DNA of 64,000 nt from JBJMHZ01 sp045807125. Its GTDB lineage: Bacteria > Actinomycetota > Actinomycetes > JAWWOL01. Positions 53,803 through 62,869 of the stretch are shown one piece after another (position 1 is the stretch's first letter; the number at the start of each line of letters is the position of its first letter). The stretch covers positions 1 to 64,000 of the forward strand of contig JBJMHZ010000021.1 of assembly GCA_045807125.1 (NCBI GenBank). The letters run 5' to 3'. The position numbers and the translations under genes were made by a program. A model generated the notes under the pieces. It was not told the DNA's origin. It worked only from the letters and a program-made list of their open reading frames with translations, and did no database searches.

Positions 53803-54144
53803 TCAGTCGGAGGCCGACAGGGCTTCCTCGACCGACGAGTGGATGGGGAAGACCTTGGTCAGCCCGGTGATCCGGAAGATCTTCAGGATGCGCTCCTGCG
53901 AGCAGACCAGGCGCAGCGAGCCGTCGTGCGCGCGCACCCGCTTGAGCCCGCCCACCAGCACGCCGAGGCCGGTGGAGTCGAGGAAGTCGACGCCCTCCAT
54001 GTCGACCACCAGCTGGTAGTTGCCGCTCGACACCAGGTCGATGAGCTGCTCGCGCAGCTTGGGCGCGGTGTAGACGTCGATCTCGCCACCGACCACGACG
54101 ACGGTGCGGTCGCCCTCGGTCCTGGTCGACAGGGACAGGTCCAC
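53803..54144 (-). CDS. Anti-sigma factor antagonist, STAS domain (BldG-like)
   Basis: 113 residues, GTG start at 54144. STAS fold with VVVVGGEIDVYTAPKLREQL and the regulatory phosphorylation site in VDFLDSTGLGVLVGGLKRV (S57). It is very close in form to streptomycete BldG, which controls development by releasing sigma factors from anti-sigma kinases. Its kinase partner is the next gene; the phosphatase at 36.2 kb could reset it. Confidence 0.95.
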   Translation of the reverse strand: MDLSLSTRTEGDRTVVVVGGEIDVYTAPKLREQLIDLVSSGNYQLVVDMEGVDFLDSTGLGVLVGGLKRVRAHDGSLRLVCSQERILKIFRITGLTKVFPIHSSVEEALSASD

Positions 54145-54387
54145 GTGGTCCTCCAGCGATGCAGCGGTCGACGCCCCCGCGGGCGCGCTTGTCAGGACGG
54201 CTTCCCGAGCCGGCCTCGCACCGCTCGCGGTGACGCACAGCGGTACGGCACGCCACCCGGGTGCGGTGCGCGCCGTACCCGATGCGCCGCCGATCTAACC
54301 ACGGGCGGGCAACCGGTGGCCGCGCGGGCGCCGCGCAGCGGCCGGCAGCCCCCCGCAGCGGCCGGCAGCGTGCGAGACTGGGCTCCC

Positions 54388-56808
54388 GTGGCCCACCCCT
54401 CTCCCCTCGACCGCGCCGGGCGACCGCCGCGGCTCGACCGGCTGCTGGCCGCCTCGGTGGGCCGCCGCGACGGGGTGACCCACGTGGAGCGGGTGCCCGC
54501 TGCCCCCGCGATCACGGTCGAGTGGCCGCCGTGGGTGCCGCCGCTCGTGGTCGACCGGCTGCGGCTGCGCGGCGTCGCGCTCCCCTGGCGGCACCAGGTG
54601 GCGGCCGCCGAGCTGGCCAGGGCCGGCCGGTCGGTGGTGCTGGCGACCGGCACGGCGTCCGGCAAGAGCCTCGGCTACCTGCTGCCGGTGCTGACCGAGC
54701 TGGTCGAGCGCGGCGACGGCCAGTCCCGATCACGGCCGGCCACCGCGCTGTACCTCTCGCCCACGAAGGCGCTCGCCGCCGATCAGCTGCGGGCCGTCCG
54801 CTCGCTGCTCCTGCCGCAGGTGCGGGCGGCCACCTTCGACGGCGACACCCCGCGCGAGGAGCGCGACTGGGTGCGCGCGCACGCCAACCTCGTGCTCACC
54901 AACCCCGACATGCTCCACCACTCGATGCTGCCGGCGCACGGGCGCTGGGCGCCGTTCCTGCGCGGCCTGCGCTACGTCGTGGTCGACGAGTGCCACGGCT
55001 ACCGGGGCGTCTTCGGGTCGCACGTCGCCCAGGTGCTGCGCCGGCTGCGGCGGCTGTGCGCGCGGTACGGCTCGGAGCCGACCTTCGTCCTCGCCTCCGC
55101 GACGGTCTCCGACCCGGAGATCACCGCCTCGCGGCTCACCGGGGTGGAGGTCGCGGCGGTGACCGACGATGCGTCCCCGCGCGGCGAGGTGGCGTTCGCG
55201 CTGTACGAGCCGCCGCTCGTCCACGGCGGCGACGTGACCGGCGAGAACGGGTCGCCGGTGCGCCGCTCGGCCACCGCCGAGTCGGCCGACCTGCTCGCCG
55301 ACCTCGTCGTCGAGGGCGCCCGCTCGATCGCGTTCGTCCGCTCCAGGCGAGGCGCGGAGGCGGTCGCGCTCACCGCGCGGCGGCTACTGGCCGAGGTCGA
55401 CCCCGCGCTCGCCGGCCGGGTGGCCGCCTACCGGGCCGGCTACCTCCCGGAGGAGCGCCGCGCGCTCGAGGCCCGGCTGCAGGCCGGTGACCTGCTCGGC
55501 GTGGCGGCCACGCCGGCGCTCGAGCTCGGCGTCGACATCGCCGGCCTCGACGCGGTCGTCCTCACCGGCTTCCCCGGCACGATCGCGTCGCTCTGGCAGC
55601 AGGCCGGCCGGGCCGGCCGCGCCGGGCAGGGCGCGCTCGCGATCCTCGTCGCGCGCGACGACCCGCTCGACACCTACGTCGTCAACCACCCGGAGGCCGT
55701 CTTCGGCCGCCCGGTCGAGGCCGCCGTGCTCGACCCGGCCAACCCCTACGTCCTCGGGCCGCACCTGTGCGCGGCGGCGGCCGAGCTGCCGCTGACGCAG
55801 GACGACGCCGCGCTCTTCGGTCCGGCCATGGCCGAGCTGCTGCCCGACCTGGTGCGCCGCGGGCTGCTGCGGCACCGACCGACCGGCTGGTACTGGACCC
55901 GCCGGGAGCGCGCGACCGACCTCGCCGACCTGCGCGGGACGGGCGGCATGCCGGTCCGCGTGGTGGAGGCGGCGACCGGGCGGCTGCTCGGCACCGTCGA
56001 CCCGGCAGCCGCCCACTCGACCGTGCACGCGGGCGCCGTCTACCTGCACCAGGGCGAGACGTACCTCGTCGAGGCGCTCGACGTCGACGAAGCGGTCGCG
56101 CTCGTCGCCCCCGCCGACCCGGACTACTCGACGACGGCGCGCGAGATCACCGACATCGCAGTCGTCGAGGTGCTCCGCGAGCAGCGGTGGGGACGGGCAG
56201 CCCTGCGCTTCGGCACCGTCGACGTCACGAGCCAGGTGGTCGCGTTCCTGAAGAAGCGGCTGGGCAGCGGCGAGGTGCTCGGCGAGGAGCCGCTCGACCT
56301 GCCGGAGCGGCATCTGCGCACCAGGGCGGTGTGGTGGACGGCCGAGCCCGCGCTGCTCGACGAGGCCGAGCTGACCTGGACGGACGTCCCTGGCGCCGCG
56401 CACGCGGCCGAGCACGCGTCGATCGGGCTGCTGCCGCTGTTCGCCACCTGCGACCGGTGGGACATCGGCGGCGTCTCGACGGCGCTGCACCCGGACACCG
56501 GCCAGCTGACGGTCTTCGTCCACGACGGCCACCCGGGCGGCGCGGGCTTCGCCGAGCGGGGGTACGGCGCCGGCCCGGCCTGGCTGCAGGCGACCCTCGA
56601 CGTGGTCGAGGCGTGCGCCTGCGCGGCCGGCTGCCCCTCCTGCGTCCAGTCGCCGAAGTGCGGCAACGGCAACGAGCCGCTGGACAAGCCGGGCGCCGCC
56701 CGCCTGCTGCGCGCCGTGCTCGCCGAGGCGGCCACCGCGGGGATCGGGGGTGGCCCGGCGCCCGCGCCACCCGGCCCAGCGGGTGCGAACCGGCCCTCGC
56801 CCGGGTAG
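54388..56808 (+). CDS. DEAD/DEAH helicase with DUF1998 zinc domain (MrfA-like)
   Basis: 806 residues, GTG 54388. Motifs: Walker A ATGTASGKSLGYLLPVL, LYLSPTKALAADQLRAV, DECH in VVDECHGYRGVFGSHVAQVL, ATVSDPEI (motif III), and helicase C domain ATPALELGVDIAGLDAVVL with QQAGRAGRAG. The C-terminal MrfA-type zinc site has four Cys in CACAAGCPSCVQSPKCGNG. In Bacillus MrfA repairs mitomycin crosslinks with the exonuclease MrfB; no mrfB is near. Cytosolic. A start further upstream is open but lies in the antisense of the STAS gene. Confidence 0.94.
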   Translation: MAHPSPLDRAGRPPRLDRLLAASVGRRDGVTHVERVPAAPAITVEWPPWVPPLVVDRLRLRGVALPWRHQVAAAELARAGRSVVLATGTASGKSLGYLLPVLTELVERGDGQSRSRPATALYLSPTKALAADQLRAVRSLLLPQVRAATFDGDTPREERDWVRAHANLVLTNPDMLHHSMLPAHGRWAPFLRGLRYVVVDECHGYRGVFGSHVAQVLRRLRRLCARYGSEPTFVLASATVSDPEITASRLTGVEVAAVTDDASPRGEVAFALYEPPLVHGGDVTGENGSPVRRSATAESADLLADLVVEGARSIAFVRSRRGAEAVALTARRLLAEVDPALAGRVAAYRAGYLPEERRALEARLQAGDLLGVAATPALELGVDIAGLDAVVLTGFPGTIASLWQQAGRAGRAGQGALAILVARDDPLDTYVVNHPEAVFGRPVEAAVLDPANPYVLGPHLCAAAAELPLTQDDAALFGPAMAELLPDLVRRGLLRHRPTGWYWTRRERATDLADLRGTGGMPVRVVEAATGRLLGTVDPAAAHSTVHAGAVYLHQGETYLVEALDVDEAVALVAPADPDYSTTAREITDIAVVEVLREQRWGRAALRFGTVDVTSQVVAFLKKRLGSGEVLGEEPLDLPERHLRTRAVWWTAEPALLDEAELTWTDVPGAAHAAEHASIGLLPLFATCDRWDIGGVSTALHPDTGQLTVFVHDGHPGGAGFAERGYGAGPAWLQATLDVVEACACAAGCPSCVQSPKCGNGNEPLDKPGAARLLRAVLAEAATAGIGGGPAPAPPGPAGANRPSPG

Positions 56809-56858
56809 GCCGTGCGCGAGACGGCCGCAACACGGCGGCCTGCCACAGGAGGTGGCAC

Positions 56859-57248
56859 ATGGCAGTGGTCGGCATCCTGCTGGCGCTCTGCGCGGCGGCG
56901 TACCTCGCCGACGTCGCGGTGACCAACTCGCTCGACTCGCAGCTCAGCATGTTCGGCTCCACGCTCACCGGGCTGACGAACGGCCGGGTCGCCCTCATCG
57001 GCGCGGCCGCCGGGTTCGTGCTGGCGCTCGGCGTCGCCATGGCCGTCGCGGGGCTGTCGCGGCGGGCCCGCCGCCGCCGCCAGCACCAGGCCGCGCTCTC
57101 CCGGCAGCGGGCGGAGACGGAGCGGCTCGCCGCGGAGCTGGAGCGCGAGCGCAGCGCGCGGCGCGCCGAGCTCGGCGACGACACGGCGGTCGTCTATCCC
57201 GACCACGGCGCGCGAGCGGCCGACGACCCGCTGCGCCAGGGCGGCTGA
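56859..57248 (+). CDS. Small two-helix membrane protein with a coiled coil
   Basis: 129 residues, ATG 56859 after AGGAGG. Helices at about 3-18 and 46-70 are joined by a short loop; then comes a basic stretch (RRARRRRQHQ) and a coiled coil (RQRAETERLAAELERERSAR, about 85-105). The layout resembles LapA-domain envelope proteins. No function known. 50 bp after the helicase gene; converges on the pilus operon. Confidence 0.75.
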   Translation: MAVVGILLALCAAAYLADVAVTNSLDSQLSMFGSTLTGLTNGRVALIGAAAGFVLALGVAMAVAGLSRRARRRRQHQAALSRQRAETERLAAELERERSARRAELGDDTAVVYPDHGARAADDPLRQGG

Positions 57249-57269
57249 CCGGCGCGGCCGTTGCTGCCG

Positions 57270-57292
57270 GCCGGCCGGCTCACCCGGCCGGC
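57270..57292. terminator. Hairpin between convergent genes
   Basis: GCCGGCCGG and CCGGCCGGC with a 5-nt loop (CTCAC): a 9-bp perfect stem between the membrane-protein stop (57248) and the pilus operon end (57351). Symmetric, no T-tract. Confidence 0.6.
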
Positions 57293-57350
57293 TGCCGGTG
57301 ACGCCCGGCGCCGTAGAGGCGGGCGAGCGGACGAGAGATCCGCCGCCGGG

Positions 57351-57731
57351 TCACGGCCCCGCCGGACCGGCCCGTGCACGGCCGACGGCCGTGCCGAGGC
57401 GGTGCCCGAGCACCGTGGCCTCGACCGCGACGGTCACCTCGACCACCGCGCCGGAGACCGTGCAGGCGCGCAGCCGGCCGCCGTCGGCCGCCACCACCCG
57501 GGCGGCCAGTTCGCAGGCGCCGGACGCGCCCGCCGCGGCCCGGCCGGCCGCGGCGAGAGCGGCGAGGTCGGCGGCCGAGCCCGCGCGGTGCCTGGCCACC
57601 ACGGCGCCGCCGACGCCGACGACGGCGACCGCGACGACGAGCACCACCATCGCGGCGGCGAGGGTCCAGACGGTGCCCGAGCCCGCATCATGGGGCCGCC
57701 CCGCCGAGGCGAACGGCCGGCACGGGGTCAT
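57351..57731 (-). CDS. Minor pilin-like protein (Rv3654c family)
   Basis: 126 residues. After a short N-terminal leader (HDAGSGTVWTLAAAMVVLVV) comes one hydrophobic helix that acts as a prepilin-like stem, then a small domain with one Cys pair (ACELAA...RACTVSG). It is the usual last gene of the actinobacterial Tad locus (Rv3654c type). Overlaps the TadE-like gene by ATGA. Confidence 0.85.
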   Translation of the reverse strand: MTPCRPFASAGRPHDAGSGTVWTLAAAMVVLVVAVAVVGVGGAVVARHRAGSAADLAALAAAGRAAAGASGACELAARVVAADGGRLRACTVSGAVVEVTVAVEATVLGHRLGTAVGRARAGPAGP

Positions 57732-58138
57732 GGTGCCGGCCCGCCCCTCTCGGCGCGCAGCGACGCCGCGGGTCCCGGTGGAGCCGATGCCGGTTCGGGT
57801 GCTGCCACCGCGGTGGCGGCCACCCGTGGGCCAGGCAACCCCGGCAGCGGCCCACCGAGACCGACGCCGACCCGCACCCGGACCAGGCCGCCGGACATCG
57901 TGATGCGCACGTCAGCTCCGTGCGGCGCGATGGCGACGGCCGTGGCCCTGGCGCTGGACCAGGCGTCACCACGTACGACGCTTCGAGCCGCCTCGCGCGC
58001 TGCATCGACGCACAGCAACTGGGCCGCCACGGCATGAACGGCCCACAGCGAGGCGGCGAGGACGGCCGCGAGCGCCGGCAGGGCGAGGGCCGTCTCGGCC
58101 GTGACCATGCCGGTGTCGCGACGACGAGCGCTGCGCAT
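57728..58138 (-). CDS. TadE-family pseudopilin
   Basis: 136 residues. Prepilin-type site GMVTAETALALPALAAVLAA (about residues 10-29; processing after the Gly, with Glu at +5) and a single helix, then a small extracytoplasmic domain. Such TadE-like proteins are minor pilins of the Flp/Tad system. 6 bp after the pilin gene, in the same operon. Confidence 0.88.
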   Translation of the reverse strand: MRSARRRDTGMVTAETALALPALAAVLAASLWAVHAVAAQLLCVDAAREAARSVVRGDAWSSARATAVAIAPHGADVRITMSGGLVRVRVGVGLGGPLPGLPGPRVAATAVAAPEPASAPPGPAASLRAERGGPAP

Positions 58139-58144
58139 CGCGCG

Positions 58145-58426
58145 TCAGATCGTGTGCAGGGCGCGGCTGATGACGTCGGTGAGCAGCCTGCCGACCGCCT
58201 GGCTGTGCACGATGCGGAACAGGATCGCGGCGAACCCGCACGCCGCGACCGTGCCGACCGCGTACTCGGCGGTGGTCATCCCGTCGTCGCGGCGCCTCGA
58301 GCAGTCCCGCAGGCGGCCGGCGAGCGAGCGCGGCGAGCGGAAGTTGGGACGAGGGCTGGAGCTGGGACGAGGGCTGGGGCTGGGGCTGGGGCTGGGGCTG
58401 GGGCTGGGGCTGGGGCTGACGAGCAT
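58145..58426 (-). CDS. Flp pilin-like protein (DUF4244) with a Ser-Pro leader
   Basis: 93 residues, ATG 58426 after GGAAGGG. The C-terminal half is a Flp/DUF4244 pilin: RRRDDGMTTAEYAVGTVAAC (leader peptidase site at G49-M, Glu at +5) with a hydrophobic stem. The first 35 residues are a tract of eight Ser-Pro dipeptides and a Ser/Pro/Arg spacer, far longer than a normal prepilin leader and made by a hexanucleotide repeat. Presumably removed with the leader by the prepilin peptidase, which is not in this window. Confidence 0.85.
   Translation of the reverse strand: MLVSPSPSPSPSPSPSPSPRPSSSPRPNFRSPRSLAGRLRDCSRRRDDGMTTAEYAVGTVAACGFAAILFRIVHSQAVGRLLTDVISRALHTI
58371..58418. repeat. Hexanucleotide GGGGCT tract, about eight units
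   Basis: Plus strand GGGCT followed by seven GGGGCT units; on the coding strand AGCCCC codes for Ser-Pro. It lies in the pilin gene's leader. The number of units would alter leader length without frameshift. G-rich strand could form a G-quadruplex. Confidence 0.9.
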
Positions 58427-58474
58427 GAGGCATCCCTTCCGGCGGCTGCGAGCCGCCGAGGCGGTGGGTGAGGG

Positions 58475-59221
58475 TCAGTCGAGGGCGCCGGCGAGCAGGC
58501 CGAGGACGAGCGGCAGCACGCCCAGCACCACGAAGGCAGGCAGGAAGCAGAGGGTGAGCGGACCGACGACGTGCACGCCCGCCCTCCGGGCGGCCGCCTG
58601 GCCGTCGGCGTGGACCTCCTCGCGCAGGTCGTCGGCGAGGCCGGTCAGGGTAGCGGCGAGCGCCGCACCGCTGGACGAGCTGCGCACGGCAGCCCTGGCG
58701 AGCGGCCGCAGGGGAGGCGCGCGCTCGACCGGGGCCCACGCCTCCGCCGGTGGCGCGCCGAGCGACAGCGCGGCTGCGACATCGCCGAGGAGCCGGCCGA
58801 GTGGCCCGTCGTCAGCGGCGGCGACGACCCGGACGGCCCGCTCGATCGGCACCCCGGCGGCCAGGGTCGCGGCCAGCAGGTCGCAGGCGAGCGGCGCCGC
58901 CGATCGCAGGGCTCGAGCCTGCCACTGCTCGGCGCGCGCCGCGCTGCCCGGTAGCCACCGCTCCGGCAGCAGGCGATGGGCCAGCAGCGCGGCCACCGAT
59001 GCGAGCACCGGGCCGAGCCTGGCGCCGGCCAGCGCCCAGACCGGCAGCGCCGTCGCCACGGCAACCAGCAGACGGCCGCGCGGAGGGCGCCGAGCACCAG
59101 GGCGGACCGGCCGCGGCCGGGGAAGCGCCACGTCGAGCCGGTGACCCGGATCGCCGCCCGCGGTCGCGGCCGCGCCGGCCAGCGCGGCGAGCAGCGCGGC
59201 GAGGAGGACCGCCGGCGTCAT
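58475..59221 (-). CDS. tadC: TadC-like inner-membrane platform protein
   Basis: 248 residues. T2SSF (GspF-like) domain: LACDLLAATLAAGVPIERAV, LGRLLGDVAAALSLGAPPAE and C-terminal helices LTLCFLPAFVVLGVLPLVLG. It partners TadB in the pilus motor platform. Overlaps the TadB stop (ATGA). The start (MTPAVLLAALLAALAG) has a hydrophobic N-terminal helix. Confidence 0.88.
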   Translation of the reverse strand: MTPAVLLAALLAALAGAAATAGGDPGHRLDVALPRPRPVRPGARRPPRGRLLVAVATALPVWALAGARLGPVLASVAALLAHRLLPERWLPGSAARAEQWQARALRSAAPLACDLLAATLAAGVPIERAVRVVAAADDGPLGRLLGDVAAALSLGAPPAEAWAPVERAPPLRPLARAAVRSSSSGAALAATLTGLADDLREEVHADGQAAARRAGVHVVGPLTLCFLPAFVVLGVLPLVLGLLAGALD

Positions 59222-60096
59222 GACCGAGCCGCCGCGCGCACGATGCGCGCGCTCCAGAGCGCGCCGGCCAGGTCGAGAGCGATCCCGGCGAGCAGGCAGC
59301 CGAGACCTGGAGCGGTGCCCAGCAGCAGGTGCAGCGGATGGGCACCGAAGCCGGCCGCGAGCAGCACCCCGAGCGCCGGCAGCGCGGCCAGCAGCGTGGC
59401 GGTCGCGCGCGGACCGGCGAGCTCGGCCCCGAGGGCATCGTGCAGTCGCTGGTCGGCCCTCGCCGCCTGCGCGAGCCGGTCGAGCACCGGTGCGAGCCCA
59501 GCGCCGGTGCCGGTGACGGCGAGCGCCGCGGCGAGCGGGCGCAGCACGCCGGCCGCGACCTCGTCACCGGGAACCAGCAACGGCGCGGCGCCGGCGTCGC
59601 CCGCGGCGCTCGCCCGGCCGGCCGCCAGGAGCCGTCGCGCGAGCCGGGGAGGAGCATCGGCGCCGGCTGCCAGAAGCGCCGCCGGCAGCGCCGCCCCGGC
59701 CCGCAGCTCGGCAGCCAGCGCGGCGTGGACGCCCGCAGCCGACCGGCGGATCGCGTCGTCGTCGCGGTGACCCACCCGGCGCCGGTGCACGATCAGCGCA
59801 GCGGCGCAGGCCGGCACGGCGAGCGCTCCCAGCAGCGGCTCGCCGGTCGCCACGGCCGAGCCGGCGCCCGCGACGACGCAGCCGGCGGCGAGCAGCGTGG
59901 GACTGCGCATCGCGGCGCCGCCCGGCGACGCAGCCTGGCGGGTGCCCGGACCGCGCCGGGACGCCGCGGTGCGCTGCCCTGCGCTGGCCGCCGCATCGCG
60001 AACCGTGGCGAGGCGGCGCGCGCCGTCGGCCGGCCCCGCCCGGACGAGCGCCGCGAGGCCGGCGAGGACAGCGGCCGTCAGGGCGCCGCCGCTCAC
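59218..60096 (-). CDS. tadB: TadB-like inner-membrane platform protein
   Basis: 292 residues from GTG 60096 (overlapping the TadA stop). T2SSF domain: AAELRAGAALPAALLAAG, LAAALAVTGTGAGLAPVLDR and LHDALGAELAGPRATATLLA, with hydrophobic helices at the N-terminus (about 5-20, 65-100) and end. A second start at MRSPTLLAAG (residue 63) would still give a full core; the N-terminal Arg-rich spacer is poorly conserved. Confidence 0.87.
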   Translation of the reverse strand: MSGGALTAAVLAGLAALVRAGPADGARRLATVRDAAASAGQRTAASRRGPGTRQAASPGGAAMRSPTLLAAGCVVAGAGSAVATGEPLLGALAVPACAAALIVHRRRVGHRDDDAIRRSAAGVHAALAAELRAGAALPAALLAAGADAPPRLARRLLAAGRASAAGDAGAAPLLVPGDEVAAGVLRPLAAALAVTGTGAGLAPVLDRLAQAARADQRLHDALGAELAGPRATATLLAALPALGVLLAAGFGAHPLHLLLGTAPGLGCLLAGIALDLAGALWSARIVRAAARS

Positions 60097-61316
60097 CCCG
60101 GCCACCGGACGCCCCTCGCGGCGAGCAGCTCCCCGAGCGCCGCGCGGGCACCCGGCTCGGCCGTCGCCTCCGGCCACGCCGGCTCGGCGCGGACCGTGCC
60201 GTCCGGCGCCCGGCGCAGGACGGCCACCTCGGCGACGCGGCGGACGCCGTCGGGCCCGCGCACCAGATGGACGACGAGCTGGACGGCGGCCGCGAGCAGG
60301 CTGTGCGCAGCGATCCGGTCGAGGCCGGCTCCGACGGCGAGCGCCTCGACCCGCGCGGGCACGTCGCCGCCGCTGTTGGCGTGCAACGTGCCGCAGCCGC
60401 CGTCGTGCCCGCTGTTGAGCGCGCGGAGCAGGTCGACGACCTCGTCGCCGCGGACCTCGCCCACGACCAGGCGGTCGGGGCGCATGCGCAGCGTCTGCCG
60501 GACGAGGGCAGCAGGCGGGACGGCGCCGGCTCCCTCGGCGTTTGCGCCCCTGGCCTGCAGGTGCACCACGTGCGGCAGCCGGGGCCAGAGCTCCGGCGTC
60601 TCCTCGACCACGACCACCCGCTCGCGCGGATCGGCCGCGCCGAGCAGCGCCGCGAGCATCGTCGTCTTGCCGCTGCCGGTGCCGCCGGTGACGAGGAAGG
60701 CGAGCCGGGCCGCGACGACGGCGCGCAGCAGATCGGCGGTAGCGGGCGGGAGCGAGCCGCTGGCCACCATCTCCTCGAGCGCCATCCCGCCCTGGCGCGG
60801 GACGCGGAGCGACAGCAGCGTGCCGCCCACCGACACCGGTGGAAGCACCGCGTGCAGGCGCGCGCCGCCTGGCAGCCGCACGTCGGCGAACGGCACCGCG
60901 TCGTCGAGGCGGCGACCGGCCTGCGCCGCGAGGCGCTCGGCCAGCCGCCGGACGGCCGCCTCGTCGGGGAAGCGGACGCCGGTGAGCCGCAGCCCGTCGC
61001 CGCTGTCGCACCAGACTTCGGCCGGGCCGTTGACCAGGACGTCGGTGACGCCGGGCGTGGCGAGCAGCGGGGTGAGCGGGCCGGCGCCGACGAGCTCGTC
61101 GACCAGGGCCGCGGACAGGTCGAGGACGGCCGAGCCCACGCCGGCACCGATCCGCACCGCCGCCTCGGCTACCCGCGCCGGCGTGGGATCGAGCCCATCG
61201 GCGACCAGCCGGCGGCGGACGTCGCCGACGATCGCGGGCTCGAGCGCGGGCCCGACCGGACGGCCGGTGGACGCCGGTGCCGCCCAGCGGGCGCGGTCGT
61301 CGACCACGGCGCTCAT
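60093..61316 (-). CDS. tadA: TadA-like secretion ATPase
   Basis: 407 residues. GspE/VirB11-type ATPase: N-terminal domain (about 20-150; GVTDVLVNGPAEVWCDSGDG), Walker A VTGGTGSGKTTMLAALLG, Asp box VVVVEETPELWPRLPHVV, Walker B RPDRLVVGEVRGDEVVDLL, and His box GCGTLHANS. Powers pilus assembly. ATG 61316 overlaps the Ssd stop. Normal length for the actinobacterial TadA group (Rv3659c-like). Confidence 0.94.
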   Translation of the reverse strand: MSAVVDDRARWAAPASTGRPVGPALEPAIVGDVRRRLVADGLDPTPARVAEAAVRIGAGVGSAVLDLSAALVDELVGAGPLTPLLATPGVTDVLVNGPAEVWCDSGDGLRLTGVRFPDEAAVRRLAERLAAQAGRRLDDAVPFADVRLPGGARLHAVLPPVSVGGTLLSLRVPRQGGMALEEMVASGSLPPATADLLRAVVAARLAFLVTGGTGSGKTTMLAALLGAADPRERVVVVEETPELWPRLPHVVHLQARGANAEGAGAVPPAALVRQTLRMRPDRLVVGEVRGDEVVDLLRALNSGHDGGCGTLHANSGGDVPARVEALAVGAGLDRIAAHSLLAAAVQLVVHLVRGPDGVRRVAEVAVLRRAPDGTVRAEPAWPEATAEPGARAALGELLAARGVRWPG

Positions 61317-62443
61317 GCCGCCCGCCCGGTCCGGTGGCCGGAGACGGTCAGCTCGTCGAGCAGCGTGCGGCAGAGCGCGGCGAGCGGGCCCTTGCCCCGC
61401 CGGGCCGGCGCCTCGCCGCGCTCCAGGTCGGCCGCGATGCCCGGCTCGGGCCGCAGCTCCCCCGCGAGCGGGAGGTCGAGCGCGGCGGCCACGTCGGCGC
61501 CGGTGATCCCGGCCGGCGCCGGACCGCGCACCACGAGCCGCAGGTCGCGGCAGTGCGGACGCGCCAGCGCGGCTATCCGCCCGGCCGCGACGGCGGCCCG
61601 CACCTCGGCCGGCACGACGAGCAGCGCCACGGCACTGGCCGACAGCGCGACCCGCCCGGCCGCGTCGACCTTGCGCGCCAGGTCGGCGACGACGACGTCG
61701 TGACCGCTCCTGGCCGCCGGCAGCAGGGCCGCCATCGCCTCGGCCGGCACCGGCTCGACCGCGCTCCTGTCGAAGGACAGGACGGTGAGATCGCCGACCG
61801 CCGGCAGCGCGGCGTGAAGCGATCCGGCTCCCACCCGCCCTCGCGCGCCGGACAGCTGCGACCAGCGCAGGCCGTCGACCGACTCCGCGCCGAGGACGAG
61901 GTCGATACCGCCGCCGAGGGGGTCGGCGTCGACGAGCATCGCCCGCGCGCCGCGGACCATCGCGGTGACGGCCAGCGCCGCCGCGAGCGCCGTCGCGCCC
62001 GCCCCGCCGCGCCCGCCGAGAACGCTCACGAGGACGCCGGGCGGCACCCGCTCTGCGGCGTCGGCGAGCGCGTCGACCAGCCACTGCTCGGCGTCGGGAA
62101 GGACGGCCACCCGCTCGGCGCCGATGCCGGCCGCGCCGGACAGCGCATCGGCAGGAGCGCCACCCGGCCCGGCGGGGGCTGAGCCGGCGGCAGCGGCGAC
62201 GACGACGACCGTCGCGTCCCGGTGCGGGAGGGCGGCCCTGGCCAGCGCCGCGCACTGCTCGGGGCCGACGAGGACGAGCGGCGCGGCTGCCCAGTGCCCG
62301 CGGGCGAGCTCGGCCGACGGCGCGACGTACGGCTCGACGCCGGCAGCGGTGGCGAGGCGCAGCAGATCGTCGAGCAGCACCGGATCGTCGGTGACGACCA
62401 GCGGCCGCGCACCGTCGCGCGGATCGATGACGGGCACCGGCAC
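61313..62443 (-). CDS. Ssd/CpaE-like MinD-family protein
   Basis: 376 residues. N-terminal receiver-like part (about 1-125; LVVTDDPVLLDDLLRLATAA) and a MinD/ParA-like domain (about 135-340): SVLGGRGGAGATALAAALAV stands in place of the deviant Walker A (no Lys: A-T instead of K-T/S), MLVDADPLGGGIDLVLG is the A' motif and DVVVADLARK the B region. Mycobacterial Ssd (Rv3660c) is described as affecting septum formation. It leads the Tad operon. Start GTG 62443 assigned. Confidence 0.9.
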   Translation of the reverse strand: MPVPVIDPRDGARPLVVTDDPVLLDDLLRLATAAGVEPYVAPSAELARGHWAAAPLVLVGPEQCAALARAALPHRDATVVVVAAAAGSAPAGPGGAPADALSGAAGIGAERVAVLPDAEQWLVDALADAAERVPPGVLVSVLGGRGGAGATALAAALAVTAMVRGARAMLVDADPLGGGIDLVLGAESVDGLRWSQLSGARGRVGAGSLHAALPAVGDLTVLSFDRSAVEPVPAEAMAALLPAARSGHDVVVADLARKVDAAGRVALSASAVALLVVPAEVRAAVAAGRIAALARPHCRDLRLVVRGPAPAGITGADVAAALDLPLAGELRPEPGIAADLERGEAPARRGKGPLAALCRTLLDELTVSGHRTGRAA

Positions 62444-62869
62444 GGGGGCTCCCTCGGACGAGTGGGTCGAGCGGAAGCCACACGATGGCCGCCGGCACCG
62501 ACGCCGGCGCCCGCGCCGGACGCGGCTGTGGACGAGCGGCCCGGCTGTGGACGACGGCGCGCTGGGTCAACGGGGAGCTGCGATGACCGTACGTACGCCG
62601 ATGGCCGCACGTACCTAGCGGCAGGCGTCCGGCTCCACTAGCTTCGGCGAGGAGCGGTCCGGCGTCAGGGCCGGGACAGCGGACGACCCCCGCCGGGGGG
62701 GTAGCGGGGGTCGTCGCAGAGGTCCGACTCCGGGGGGGATGAGCCGGACCCGTTCTCGGGCGCGAGGAATGTCCTCTGCCGCAATGCGGTCAGCGTATGC
62801 CTAGGGACTGTCGCCCGCAAACACCGCCACCTGAATATTCGCGACGCTCGTGGCCTATCCTGCTGATTC
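62444..62869. other. Intergenic region between the Tad operon and the HAD gene
   Basis: 426 bp without a convincing gene; open frames here are Arg/Pro-rich. It must hold divergent promoters for the ssd operon and the HAD gene. Noted features: G-tracts at 62690-62720 and 62733-62740, an AT-richer patch 62820-62865, and the likely -10 box at 62856. Confidence 0.65.
62856..62861 (+). promoter_or_regulatory. Possible -10 box for a leaderless HAD-gene mRNA
   Basis: TATCCT sits 8 nt before GTG 62870, so a start 7-8 nt downstream of it would put the 5' end at or next to the GTG. No ribosome site precedes that GTG, consistent with a leaderless transcript. No canonical -35 seen. Confidence 0.35.

Noticed and set aside
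53791..54387. An N-terminal extension of the helicase gene across the STAS gene
   Set aside because: The frame is open upstream but lies antisense to the STAS coding sequence; the family-typical start is GTG 54388.
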